Of a stretch of DNA of 64,000 bases, positions 1 through 11,452 are shown one piece after another. The position numbers were made by a program, and so were the translations under genes. This DNA is from Serinus canaria (lineage: Eukaryota > Chordata > Aves > Passeriformes > Fringillidae): NCBI RefSeq assembly GCF_022539315.1, contig NC_066313.1:70559934-70623933 (forward strand), in the 5' to 3' direction. The number at the start of each line of letters is the position of its first letter. Position 1 is the first letter of the stretch. Under the pieces are notes generated by a model. The model worked only from the letters and a program-made list of their open reading frames with translations, made no database searches and was not told the origin of the DNA.

Positions 1-1438
1 GCAACAAACTGTACATGAACTTCTAAAGAAATGGGTGTTTGTTGCAAAGACAATATTTTTGACATGAGATCAAGACAGAAAATGACACTGAGGATGGAAC
101 ACTGAATTTTTTTTCAAAGTAGAAAGCCACTGCTCAGATTTTCTCTGTGTGACTTTAAAAAACTATTTAAACACAATCACTATGCCACCTGTTCTGCCAT
201 GGTGAGTATTGGATTCTAAAGTACAATTCTGTCTTTCTGGAACTGCAACATATCTCTGAGATAAAACACAACTTGCTGAAATGAAAATTGAGGTACTTTC
301 TTAAAATCCTTCAAGGAATTCTGTAATCTCTGGATAACCCATAATGCTCTTTTGCTTTTTAAATTTTATTTTAATTTTGCCGGGCAGATTTTTCTCTTAG
401 GTTCGTTAAGTGAACAAACTATTACTTTTAAAACCATCTATAAATTTCTCTGGGACACATTCCAATGCTTTGAGCATTTCCCTTGTTTGAAGGAGACATG
501 CTCAAATTGATTCCTAGATTTTACAAGAAAGGGATTTTTATCAAGGATTTTTATCTTGTATATTGGTTATGTGCATGTCACATAACCAATATACAAGAAC
601 TAGTCCTCTAGGTATCAGCTGTGATACAGCTACTGTGAGTACTGGATAGAAGAAATAACAGACAGACTCTTTTAAGGGCATCGTGAAAACATGAAAGCAT
701 GATTCAGTCCTCTGCAGGCAACTAAATAGGATTCATCTTACTTAATTCTTGACATTTACAGATGGAACTAGTCCTCATTAGTAGTCAGTGGCAAAATCAG
801 GCATTTTTGACCTATTCTTTTAGTTTGTCTTGAAATGAGAGAATTCATGGACTAAACAAGATTGTAATTTTTCCACTGGTTTTAAAAAAAAATCTAGAAA
901 AATAGCTCAAAAAATTCCATGTGCATACCTATATTTGGTCAGCTGAATTGGATTTCCAGAAACAAAAAAGATCACATATTCCAGTGAAAACTTCTTAGCT
1001 ATGTGGGAAATTTTTCCTACATTCAAGGGAAGTAAATTGGGATTTTTTTCATAGCCGGGATTAGCCTGGCTTGAAATACCATTCTTAAAGACAAGTTAGT
1101 GCATAACATATTCTACTACATATTCAGGGACACAATTCACATCCAGACAGTTAGTAAATGAAGTAACTGCACCAGGCATTATAAGCATACTCCTGAAGCC
1201 TTAACTGCAAGACCTTAACCTTCTTTATTCATCATGTCCCAGTATATTATACTTCATTGAATTCAAGCTTCTTGCTTAAGTGCAGTGATATCTTTTATCC
1301 TAATAGGATAAAATTCACCTAAATCATAAACCAGATTAGATGGCATGCGTAACTTACTGCTGATTTACTTAATTAATCTCAAGTATGAGCCATATGGTCA
1401 AGCAAAATGGTTTTTTAAAGAGAAACCCTGCAATAAGT
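1..1438. other. AT-rich single-copy-looking DNA
   Basis: No open frame of interest and no repeat family that I recognise. The only structured part is the direct repeat and hairpin at 532-598, listed separately. Probably intergenic or intronic sequence. Confidence 0.6.
532..598. repeat. Direct repeat plus 20-bp perfect hairpin
   Basis: The 11-mer GGATTTTTATC occurs at 532-542 and again at 545-555. The second copy runs into an inverted repeat with arms 554-573 and 579-598, which are perfectly complementary over 20 bp around a 5-base loop (CATGT). A transcript of either strand would fold into a tight stem. There is no evidence that it is transcribed. A template-switch origin is as likely as a function. 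Confidence 0.85.
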
Positions 1439-2014
1439 TGCTGTGGTTTTAAGCTCAACTGGAGAAGAAATGCCACATGGTAGCAAGCCCAACCCATTTT
1501 TCCCCAAATCACCCCAGTGGAATGGGGAGTAGAATCAAAATAAAACTTGCATGTTGAGATAAGAACAGTCTAATAAGTGAAAATAAAGTAAAATGGAGTA
1601 ATTAAAGTAAATGGTAATAATAATGATTATAAAAAGGAAACAAAAAAGGAACGCGCAATGCAATTGCCCAACACCTGCTGACCAACACTGAACTCCCCTT
1701 CCCAAAAGCAGATCAACCACCTTTCTGGGTACTTGCCCCTACCTTATACACAGGGCATTCTATGGTATGGAATATGCCTTTGGTTTGTTCAGATCACCTG
1801 TTCCAGCTGTGCTCCCTCCAGTTCCTATTGCATAGCTCCTCACTGGCAGAGCATGCGGAAAGAAGGAAAAAAATATTTGGCTTAGGATAAACAAAGCTTA
1901 TCAAGAAACAAAACATCAGTGTGTTATCAACACTATTCTCATCACAACACAAAACAGAGCACTGGAAGAGCTACTGAGAAGAAATAAACTCTACCCTTGC
2001 TGAAAACCAGGACA
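1439..2014 (-). mobile_element. Solo ERV LTR, old, minus orientation
   Basis: The block of about 576 bp begins TGCTGTGG and ends CCAGGACA, so it has TG...CA ends. It shares its layout with the LTR-like blocks at 21815-22345 and 51724-52293: a CCCCAGTGG-GAAT stretch near the left end, a CTCCTCACTG-CAGAGCATG stretch, a GTGTTATCAACA stretch and a final AACTCTA-CC...ACC-G-ACA. I recognise the layout as a passerine ERVL-like LTR family, from memory. No retroviral coding sequence adjoins it, so it is a solo LTR or relic. The flanks (TAAGT left, TAAAA right) do not form a clear target duplication. Confidence 0.65.
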
Positions 2015-3237
2015 TAAAATTTCAGTTGAAAAATGAACAGGAGAAAAAAGAACTTTTCTGCATCCTATGAAGGATTGCAAAAGGCAACTTGATACACCAA
2101 AACTTATTCAGACTGATGAAAAAAACAAACTTTGGTCATTCCTGAATCACTCTCATGACAAAGCAGTTGACAGATGGCTAACACAATTAACAAGAACAAC
2201 AAGAATGCACAGCCACATAAGCTACTACTTCTGACACTTAGGATACTAACAGGATAATAATATCTTAGGTGGACTCTCATGCCCTGACCCTGATACAACA
2301 TTTATAGCCATCACACACACTTATATTTGAACTTTCTGCCCTTGTGACTCTCTGGCATTTCTGTGCCTGCACTGAATCTGCCTGCTACATCATTTTTTTT
2401 TCTCTCTATGAATTGAACAATCCTTTTGTCATTTTTAAATTAAGTTCTCTCAAAATATTTACACATTAAGAATCAACCATTATTACATGGGTCTGTAAGA
2501 TAATCTGGCAAGAATCTTATGTAGTAGTTCTAAATTAGTCATTCTCAAGAAATTTAGCTTGATATTTCCTTAGTAAAATATTGCAATGAATTAAGCTTTA
2601 GGGCAGATCTGCTGAACTCAATCCTCTTAATTTTTTTTTTTATATTACCCCTTTTTTAAATTTTGCTTGATTTCTAAACTTACTAATATTTTTTTTTATC
2701 CTTCCTTGCAGCCGAGATGCAGCATTATAAACCAAGTTTTTTAAAGTAGCTCTTCTATTGTTTAAATATTGATGTGCAGGATTTGAAGCATCTCTCTTAA
2801 ATTGCAGAACACTATGACATTTCTTTTATTTGACTTTGGCTAAGGAATTCAGAGGCTGAATATGAGTTAGTGAGCAACATCCAGGAAAGAAACAGTCAAG
2901 TCAGCTATAGCTCACACTGAGATACTGCTGAATGTTTTGAATTTCTGGAAAGTCTGTGTCAAGACAACAATTTTTTATCTACTCTTTTTCAGTTTGTTTC
3001 TTTAATTTTCGTGACAGTCTGACTGATATTACTACTCATGCATTAAGTAATTCATGTGCAATGAGAGGAAAGATATATACAGAAGCATTTTCTTTTGTTT
3101 TTACTCTCTTCTAACCTTATTCCTACACATAGCAAATGTACTAAACTGCAAGATTTAACATAAAGAAAAACTGAGATTTATTTCAGATAAAAAGTCAAAA
3201 TTCAACATCAGTATGTATCAATTGCTGTTCCCTCAAC
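2015..3237. other. AT-rich DNA, nothing recognised
   Basis: Short T runs near 2390, 2630 and 2690 and no supported gene, RNA or known repeat. The short frame at 2104-2301 on the minus strand has no recognisable content. Confidence 0.55.
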
Positions 3238-4400
3238 TTGTCATGTGCATTGGTGTGGAGGCACTGCAGCTGGGCTATTGGCCTCTTCATCTTTTGGGAG
3301 GAGCCTTATCTAACAGGAGGAGCCTTCCCTAATTCCTTTGGGACATTTTACTGGTATGTCCCTGCTGCTTCCCAAAGTGTTAGTGTTTCTCTGACACTCA
3401 GAAGTATATCCTCTTCCCTGCCAAAACTAATTAAAACTTCTGGTTTAAGTCCAGCCAGCTTGCTTCCCAGAACACTCTTACACCCCTTGGTCAGCTGTGC
3501 GCCATTCACTGTCAGTATCTCCATTCTTTCAAAGATGCATCCGAGACCAAACCACCCCAAAGCATGACTGTAGCACCAGCCACTCTAGTCATTCATCTGA
3601 CCAATGCATCTTCTTCCTCCTGGGTCCTACTCTCCAAATGGGAGAACAGAGAACACTACCTGTGCTCCTGATCCCTTCAACTTCTCTCTGAGTAACATGA
3701 AGTCCCCTTCAATATTTTGCAATCTTCTCATTGAAGATCCTTTGACCCTATGCAAAAGAGTAGGAGTGGATGATAGTCCTGCGACTATACTAGGCTGGGT
3801 AACCTTTGTGGCATTGCTATTGCAGGCCCCAGCAGGCAGCAGACTCATCTGGAGAGGTTTTCCAGACAGCCAATGGGTGCTTCAGGGCCTCTCAGTGAGA
3901 AGTCTCCAATTGCTAACACCTTTTGTGCATTTTTGGAGGCACTCATTCTAACATGAGTGGTTGATCATACCAACTTTTAACACTGCTGTTTTTTTGGTCT
4001 TGACTGCCTTATGTAGCATCCTCTCCTTCCAGCTCCAGAGCATCCTATCTATTACATGAGGGCACATTCATAACAGGAGGGAGATTCTTCCTTCTGCTTT
4101 GAGCAGAAATGAGAGTCCAGTCTCCCTTGGCTTGAAAATCAGCCAAGTCAATCAGCGCAGTTTTGGGAGCTACGTTCTCTGCTGCTTGCAAAGACTTTGG
4201 GCAGGACACCACTCTGCTGGTGTCAGTGATTAATTCTGACTCATTATTTTGCACTATCTCCTGCTGAGATCCCTAGTTAGAACAAGTCTGGTGAGCTCTT
4301 CATGCTAACAGGCAACCTGCTCAAAAAAGCTTATCCAGCTGGGCACAGATTCCAGATTCATTGGGAAAGTATTGCTGCTAAGAAACAAAAGTAGTAAAAG
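3238..4400 (-). mobile_element. CR1 LINE 5' part, ORF1 esterase-domain fossil
   Basis: Read on the minus strand, successive broken frames give peptides typical of the SGNH-hydrolase (esterase) domain in ORF1 of CR1-type non-LTR retrotransposons. From right to left: GDWTLISAQSRRKNLPPV and NVPSCNR, an in-frame stop near 4044, then DALELEGE; LKGSGAQVVFSVLPFGE ending at 3627; and WFGLGCIFE...LGSKLAGL between 3348 and 3560. In active family members this last part carries a D-x-x-H pair (SGNH block V). Here the matching segment reads NGAQLTKG, so the catalytic pair appears lost. Frameshifts and stops show a dead copy. It is unusual in keeping ORF1, because most genomic CR1 copies are 5'-truncated. 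The outer borders are approximate. Confidence 0.7.
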
Positions 4401-7400
4401 TAGAGTTCAGAAAATCCCTGTGTCTAATGGAGTTTTCTTTGCTTTTAATTTTCTTTCTTACAAAAATTTGTACCAGGCATTTTTCTTATTATTCTGAAGC
4501 TTTCTTTATTTATGCTATCCTTTAAATTGGAGCAATTTTCAGGAATGATGTTTAAAAGTATTATAAGTGTTAGTCTGCTTCTGATAAAATAGATTTCAAG
4601 AGAAATTCTAAATTATAGACTATGTATATGTACTACAGTATGCATATGTAGGAGTAAAGACAGTGTCTCACTGGCTGAGAAAATTGGAAAAATTTCCACA
4701 CTTTACTTTCCAGTCAAACTGGCATTTGCAGATCTTTCCAAATGACACATCCCCTTGCAGACTGTGCAATCACTTTTATTTCTACATTATGGCAGCTGGT
4801 GTTCATGTCTGAGATAAAAGCACTTCAGTTTGCCTTTCCTGCTGCTATTGTCACTATCAGCATTTGATGTTCTGTGCTGGATGCAAAGGTTCTTTCAATG
4901 TAGAGACTGCGTGCTATACAGCAGTAATTTGTAAAGTTAATTTTACTGCTTCAAAACAATATTTTGACAGTTCATAATGTTTCCAAGTGCTATTTTCAAG
5001 CAATTACTTTAGTTACTTTAAAACATTTCAACTGGTAAAATTGTGATCTTTCAACTTATACCTCTATTTTTCTGGAATTTTTTTAATCAATATAATGCAA
5101 ATAAATATTTGTAAATATTTAACACATTAATTATTTTTCATTCTGCTAATTCATTTTTCTCATATGTATATGTGTTAAATTCTACACAGCTAAACATAGT
5201 TAAAAAAGGTACAGATTTTAAGAAAGAACTTTATTTTTTGTTACTGATACAATTTAACACCCTTATTATACAGAAATAAAGTCTTAATTGTGTCAGGATT
5301 TAAAACATGTTAGAGCATTTTCACCTTTTAAAATACTTTTATCTTTATATTTGTTGAACTTTAGACTATTAATTGACATTTCATGCTGTATATCATTCAG
5401 CAGTATAGCTTGCAATGCTCTGCAACATAGTTTGTTCCAAGAAAATAGTGTTTCCTTGAAACCTCTATTGGCTCCCTAGATCATTTTTACTAGCTTTTTC
5501 TGACTTATGATCCTTAGTTATTTCTTACTGGAAAAAGTAATAGCTGACATCCCCCTCTCAATTTAATATTTTTTATAAAACCTTTTATTGCATCTAAATA
5601 TTTTTGACTATTTACAAAGTTAAGAAACATGATTGTACTAAAAATTATTCTAAAAACAGAGAAAGCGTTTTTTTCTTTCACTCAGAAATATTCTGTCACT
5701 ACTCTGTGCTTTTTGTTTATACATTTAGCCTCATAATGGAGTCCTAGTAGACACTTCACAAACCAAGAAAAAGGCCTATAGTCAAAGAACAAAAATGAGA
5801 CCACATGAGAATTGAAGTCTGTCACCATTTCTATCACAGACTTATTTGATTTGAAGCTGATTTACTTCTGCAGTGGATTTTTATTTCTGAATTACCTTAG
5901 ATGATATAAGATGTTTATTCCTCATGATATTTTTTGTACTTAGAATTACTTGTTATCCTGGCAAACAGAATAATAAATGGCATTAGTGATTTATTCCACA
6001 TTTCAGCAGACCTTTCCATACAGCTTAATTTCTTCTCAAAAAATAGAGGGCAGCTGCCTAAGGAGCAAGTGCCAGTGTCTACAACAACCGGAAGGAGGCT
6101 CCTGCTGCCAGTGAAAACTGATGGAAAAATGGGAAGCAGCACCTGCTGCCACCACTCTGCTTCTCTCTGTTTTCACTCTTCCTTTCATCCTCCGGTTCAT
6201 CTGCTCCTGACAGCAGCAGTAGTAGCAACCTCTTCTGCAATATAATAGAGCAGGAATATATGTTCAGTACTTGCTACAGCAGAAAGCTGGATTTTCAAAC
6301 CTCTCTATAGACCCAAAGCCACTGAATCTGTAACTCTAAAAAGTACTTGTGCTCCAAATCCTTTGGAGCTGTTACAACTTATTATCACAGGGCAAAGACA
6401 GGAAGTGGATTTATTTAAAACTTCAAATAGTCTGGAGATAAATCCACTACTAACAACAAATTCAATTTGTCAAAGATAGAGGAGCACTGACCCTTTGATA
6501 GTGTTTGATGGAAGAGAGCCCTGAGACGTCCAAAAAAGAGCAGAGATGAAAGAATTTCACCATAAATATTGGTCAGTATCTGTTCTAACACAGCAGAGGG
6601 AAATCATCACTGAAGAGGCATTTATGAAAAGCACAGTTAGGAGGACAGTAGGTGTGAAGGGTTGCCAGGCCCTTGTCTTTTTTTTTTTCTTGGATTAAAA
6701 AAATTTTAAAAAAGCCTACAATTTGAGGTCATCCAGAGTTCCTCTTAGAAATTTTTTTGTCAATAACATCTTGTGCTCATATTCTGTAAGTAGATGAATG
6801 CATTTGTATATTCCTGAACTGTATTTAATCTAGAAATCATTTCACTTTGGCATTTGAATTGCTCTAGTGAGTACAGTTCTTGAGTTACTAAAACACTTTG
6901 ATATGACAAACATAAATATATGATTTTTTTTCTCTTAATCTAGTCCTAATTTTATGGGGAGCTACATAAGCATGGAAATAGAAAAGCTGGAAAAGATAAA
7001 CTAATAGATAGGTTAACAAATATTTTTCCCAAATGTAAGATGATATTACAAAATTTAAAAAAAATCAAATGGGACAGCTAGGAAGTATATTTTTTTTGAC
7101 AGTCTTGTATGCTTTCATAATAGAATTCTTTCAAAAGAGAAGAGAAAACCACAAATAGAAAGAAGAGAGTATGTGGGAGGTTGAAGGTAGTTACAAAATT
7201 GGTGGTTGAGCACAAATCAAACATTTTTTAAAATTGGAAGCAGAAAGCTAAATACAGACAGATAAATTCAAGAAGTAGAAAACTTTTCAAATTTATTCTT
7301 TAAAAAGTATGTAATTACCATCCTCAATTTATCAAATGTTCAGCATGAAATGTATGTATCCATTCTAATTTCAAAGGAACTTTCTTTAATCTCCCACAAA

Positions 7401-8644
7401 AGAATCTCAGACAGAGTTTGTGATAACAGTGTTGCTTTATAGATTAAAGTAGCTTAATCAAATATAGAATAACTTTTACCTTTGAAACAATTTCCTTTGA
7501 AAATATATTTAATTCTAAATCCCTTTACATTTCCCTATGAAAACATGTTTCTGAAAAAGTTCTCACCTGCCTTTGCAAAAGAGTCTAAGGAAGAAAGAAT
7601 CACTAAAGTACATAAAGTGTTTGAAAAATTAATCGAAGGAACAGAGACATGGAGGAGCTATTTTTTCATAAATTTGTGAAACTTTTTGAAATGTTGCATC
7701 TGTTAATAGTGAAACTTCTGCAGTCTGCCAATACAATTTGTTAAAACAAAGACTGAGAACTGACAATGGAGAAAAAAAGATAAACTATTAAGTGATTAGT
7801 AGCAATTAAGATAAACTATTAAATGTTCATAAATCAATGAGTAAAACCCCCTTTTGTATTCTCAGAGACTTAGAGGGTAACTTTGTCTTAATAATTTGCC
7901 ACTACAACTTATGTAAATGATACTTATGGGTAGATTTTGTAAATATTTTTAATATCATGGTAAATGCTTGAAATATATGATTGAAAAAAAGAAAAAAAAA
8001 TCAGGAATTACAGATTCTCATGGGGGATGTAATTTTCTGAGTAACTTTTGTACTTCATGACCTGTGAAAAAATGTGTTATCTGAGAAACAGGTAGGTTAA
8101 GAGGGTACTGGCACTGAATTCAGAAATTTGTGCATTCTGATATGTACCATGCTATCTATTTTTGAGCAAGCCAATGCATCACATATTTTGAATTTTTGAT
8201 AGGGGAATAAATGAAGACAAAAGAGAAGACCCGACCTTTTTGGCTTCAGATTTCTCCTTCTGGAGTGTATCTCCAGCAGGACCTCCAACAATGTGCAGTG
8301 TGTCTCCAGCCTCCAGAAGTTTCAAATTTATTTCTGAAATACTTCTGAGTATGGATGTTGTGTGCTTGTCTGATGCTCTGAAGTTTTGGTGCATGATGGG
8401 CAGTTTGAGCTGTCTGGAATGGGATGTGAGCGTCATTTCACAGTTCACTGTCTCTTCCCACACAAGTCACTCCTGCAGTCCACTGCTAAAACTCTGCAGT
8501 TTATACTAACTTCAAAGACACATTTGATTAGAAATTATATTGCTGATGGTTGAAAATTAATATAACATGCCTAATTAATACTATGTATTAAGCCACAAAA
8601 GTCCAAGCAGCAAGTTCTAAGGTTAAACATCCCAAAGTTTAAAT
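4401..8644. other. Long AT-rich stretch without a supported gene
   Basis: Mostly AT-rich sequence with short A/T runs. Two slightly GC-richer patches stand out. The first, 5934-6245, is open on both strands but has no recognisable protein. The second, 8179-8463, is open on both strands and is listed separately. I recognise no repeat family here. Confidence 0.5.
8179..8463 (-). other. Unrecognised 94-codon open frame
   Basis: An ATG-started frame on the minus strand contains two similar short stretches, EAGDTLHIVGG and PAGDTLQKEK, and a lysine/glutamate-rich end. The GC content is a little above the surroundings. I do not recognise the protein. The plus strand is open over the same place, which suggests low stop density rather than coding. 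It could be a relic of a repeat or of a processed transcript. Confidence 0.12.
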
Positions 8645-8878
8645 ATCCTCTTTAGGTTTGATATCAGGAAAAGGGTCTTTCACCCAGATGGTGTTTGGGC
8701 ACTGGAACAGTATCCTGATCCCCAGGGAAGTGGTCACAGCAACAAGCCTGACAGAGTTCAAGAAGTATTTGGACAATGCTCCCAGGCACATGGTGTTATT
8801 CTCAGGATCAGGAATAGGAGCAGATGATCATGATGGGTCCCTTCCAACTCAGATTATTCTACGATTCTATTTATTTAG
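8645..8878 (+). mobile_element. CR1 LINE 3' end, plus orientation
   Basis: A typical CR1 terminal segment. It contains TTTCACCCAGATGGTG, GGGCACTGGAACAG, CAGGGAAGTGGTCACAG, CTGACAGAGTTCAAGAAG and GGGTCCCTTCCAACTCAG, and ends in the family's 3' octamer-like repeat (ATTATTCTACGATTCTAT at 8851-8868). It is 5'-truncated to about 230 bp, as most CR1 insertions are. Any open frame here is the C-terminal tail of ORF2 and is not functional. Confidence 0.9.
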
Positions 8879-9179
8879 TGGTTATTTACCATGATGTTAA
8901 GTTTTTCTTTCTATATTACTTATCTATATGTTGAGAAAAAATGTACTTCTATTAATTAGATGCTCAAGGGCAGAATGGGGAGTCTAAACCAGCCAGAGAT
9001 GAATTAGGGAATCAAGAGGTGAAAGACATAAACTGCATCTACATGTGATACATAGTTTCCTAAGTCTGAGTAGGCAGGACATTTTTAAGTTAGATCAATC
9101 ACTATTTATGAACAAAACACTATCAATATTCCCAGAGTGAGACACAATAAGCATCAGCTGCAAATTTGTATCTACACAT

Positions 9180-9900
9180 GAAGTCCTGTGCCCTGATTTC
9201 ACAGGAGGGGCTGGAGCATATGTCCAACAGAGCATTTGAACCAGCTGAGCTTCAGATGCACAGCAGCACTAGAGGGAAGCGCTGAAGGAGATGCAGTACA
9301 TGTTTGCTGATCTGATCAGCTGTCTAGAAAATTTGCTGCTTGCCAGAAGATTGAACCTGTGACATAGTGGGAAGGCTGTCAAAACTCATCTGGCTTTTAA
9401 TGCCCTAATACTCTTCCATATGGGCACCAACAATAATACCAGGGAAGACCCGGGGTGAATGAGGATAGAAACTCTAGGGATGAGGAACAAGAGTGGTTCC
9501 CCACTTGAGCCTAATGTTGTAGGTAAAGGGCTTGGAAAGGAGTAGACCCATCCTGTGTGTCAACATCTGCTTGCAAAGTTCACGTGTTCATGTCAACAAA
9601 AGAGATTTGGGTTTTACTATTGTGCCTTTGAGGACTGAGGAGTGCTAGGAAGAGGCCTAGGATTTACCTGCTAAAGTAGGGGAAAAGCATTTCTGGCAGG
9701 CAGATAAGACTTTTAACTAGGAACAAAACGGGAAGGATGAGTAGGATGCAAAATCAACCAAGGAAGTGATGGACTGAATTAGCAAAGAAAGGGTTTAGGG
9801 TACTGTGGGCAAGAATGACCTCCTGTTCAACAAAAGAGTGCTGCACATCATGCAGAGCAGCTCACTTCAGGCATGGAAAGTTCACTCCTCCCAAAAGGAA
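9180..9900 (+). mobile_element. CR1-type ORF1 esterase relic, plus orientation
   Basis: The plus-strand frames, broken by stops and shifts, read DIVGRLSKLI (9361-9390), then ALILFHMGTNNNTREDPG (about 9400-9456), VKGLERSRPILCVN (9530-9571), KRFGFYYCAFED (about 9599-9634) and SRGKAF (about 9677-9694). This is the order of blocks in the SGNH-hydrolase domain of CR1-type ORF1. The GTN of MGTNNNT fits the conserved block III (G-x-N-D). The segment where the D-x-x-H pair should lie reads GLGFTC, so catalysis is lost. It belongs to a different copy, on the opposite strand, from the relic at 3238-4400. The borders are approximate. Confidence 0.65.
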
Positions 9901-11242
9901 TCTTCTAGTGTCTTGTAAGGGGGTTTTGTGCTTTGTTTATTTTTGTTGTGGTCAGTTTTTTTAATGTTTTGAGGGATGCTTTGTTCTTTAATTCATCAAG
10001 TACTGGGTATGCATATGTGGAAAAAAAATGTTATCATGAGAAACAAGAATAATTCCTCACTGCTTATAGAGCAACTTCTAAATATGTTACTTCTATGACC
10101 TGAACAGTAATTGTTCAGCTAAGAAAGCCCAAGCAAGCTGATTTTGAATCTGCATTGTAGAATGATGAGTCATAGGAAAATATTTCTCTCAACCTTAGGT
10201 TATATGAATCAAATCGAAATACTAATATATTAAATCATAAATAAGTTGTGATTTTTTTTTTTTAAGAATAGTGAAGTAAGAACTCAGTAAACTTCAGCGC
10301 TGGTATATTATCTCTACATATTCACAAGCAGATTGTGACAGTCAAAATTTTTGTTACTCAAAAATTATTCATAAATTCCACTAAAGTCCATAGACAATCT
10401 AATTAAAATTCTGGCTCAATTTGTACTATACTTTTCTTTGGAATTTTTAAATTATTTTTTTCTTCTCTGCAGACGTGGACTACTGAGTGATTTTAATGAA
10501 AATTCTGTGAAAAATCTGCCCACACAGATTTACTTCTGGGAAACAGGCTATGTTAGACAGACATTTGTTTTCTTTGTCCTCTGGAGTTTTACTGTGCAAT
10601 GCAATAGAATCTGGGTTTCAAGTTCTAAATATTACAGGTGAATATGTAGTCAGAATTTACTGCTCAATAATATCACGAACAATTTTCATAAAGGTGCCTA
10701 AGAATTACTTGTTGAAACACTCTCTATGTTCAGAAAGTCCTATATTGATGGGAATGATTCACAAAAGTATTGTGAAATGACAATTTTTTTAATGTAAAAG
10801 CAATTCTTGATGAAAATATTTTCTGTTTCTTGATAAAGTTCATCATACGCCTACTCTGAGCTCACAGGATAATACACAGATATTCAATTTAGCCTTCATC
10901 GACCAGTTTAGGTACTTGTAGCACTCTCATTTATGAATCCTGTAGTTCACCAAGGTGCTGCCTAATTTTATGAGCAGTGGAGCGTTTTTACAATTTCTCT
11001 GTCTGGCCTCATGTTCTCTTCTTCATTTTTTCCTCTCTCTAGATGTTACAGCTGTTTGACATTTTATTTTCTGGAGTAACATCTCTCTTCTAACTTGCCA
11101 TATACCACCTTTTTTTTTTTTGGACCCTGAGAAACCTCCACCGTTTGTCTCTGAGATAAAATTCCTCAGTAAGAGCTATGAACACTGACTATCTCCTGGT
11201 ATCGAGGTTCATCTGTGTGAGCTAATTAGGGACACCATAGTC
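9901..11242. other. AT-rich DNA between CR1 fragments
   Basis: No repeat recognised. It contains the exon-like segment at 10473-10637, listed separately, and a second polypyrimidine-AG at about 11017-11041 with no matching donor that I could support. Confidence 0.5.
10473..10637 (+). other. Exon-like segment with acceptor and donor motifs
   Basis: A strong pyrimidine tract (TTTTTTTCTTCTCTGCAG, ending at 10472) precedes a 165-bp segment that ends ATTACAG at 10637, followed by GTGAAT, a fair 5' splice donor. The length is a multiple of three. One frame is open across the whole segment, with the same phase at both ends (one base completing a codon at the start, two bases left over at the end). 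It encodes 54 full codons beginning RGLLSDFNENSVKN, with no domain that I recognise. This could be a cassette exon of an unknown or non-coding transcript, or chance. Confidence 0.18.
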
Positions 11243-11452
11243 AGGCAACAGAATCACAGAATCCAGGCACCATAGAATGGTTTGTGTTTGAAGTGGCCTT
11301 TAAAGTTTATTAGCAGCATCCTTTGCAGTGGGCAGGAAACCCTTCTATGAAATCAGCTTGCTCGAAGCCCTGCTCAGCATGACTTTGAACATTTTTATGG
11401 ATGTGACATTCACAGCTTCTCTGGGCAACCTTCTCCTGTGCCTCACCACTTT
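11243..11452 (-). mobile_element. CR1 LINE 3' end, minus orientation
   Basis: It starts with the inverted CR1 3' terminus (ACAGAATCACAGAATCCAGG then CATAGAATGGTTTGTG). It continues with decayed CR1 sequence recognisable at TTCACAGCTTCTCTGGGCAA and CTGTGCCTCACCA. It is about 210 bp, strongly 5'-truncated. Confidence 0.85.

Noticed and set aside
5915..6245. GC-richer patch open on both strands
   Set aside because: No protein family recognised on either strand, and openness on both strands argues for low stop density rather than coding.
11017..11041. Pyrimidine tract plus CTCTAG as a splice acceptor
   Set aside because: The sequence that follows lacks a clear donor or open frame, and similar tracts are frequent in this T-rich DNA.
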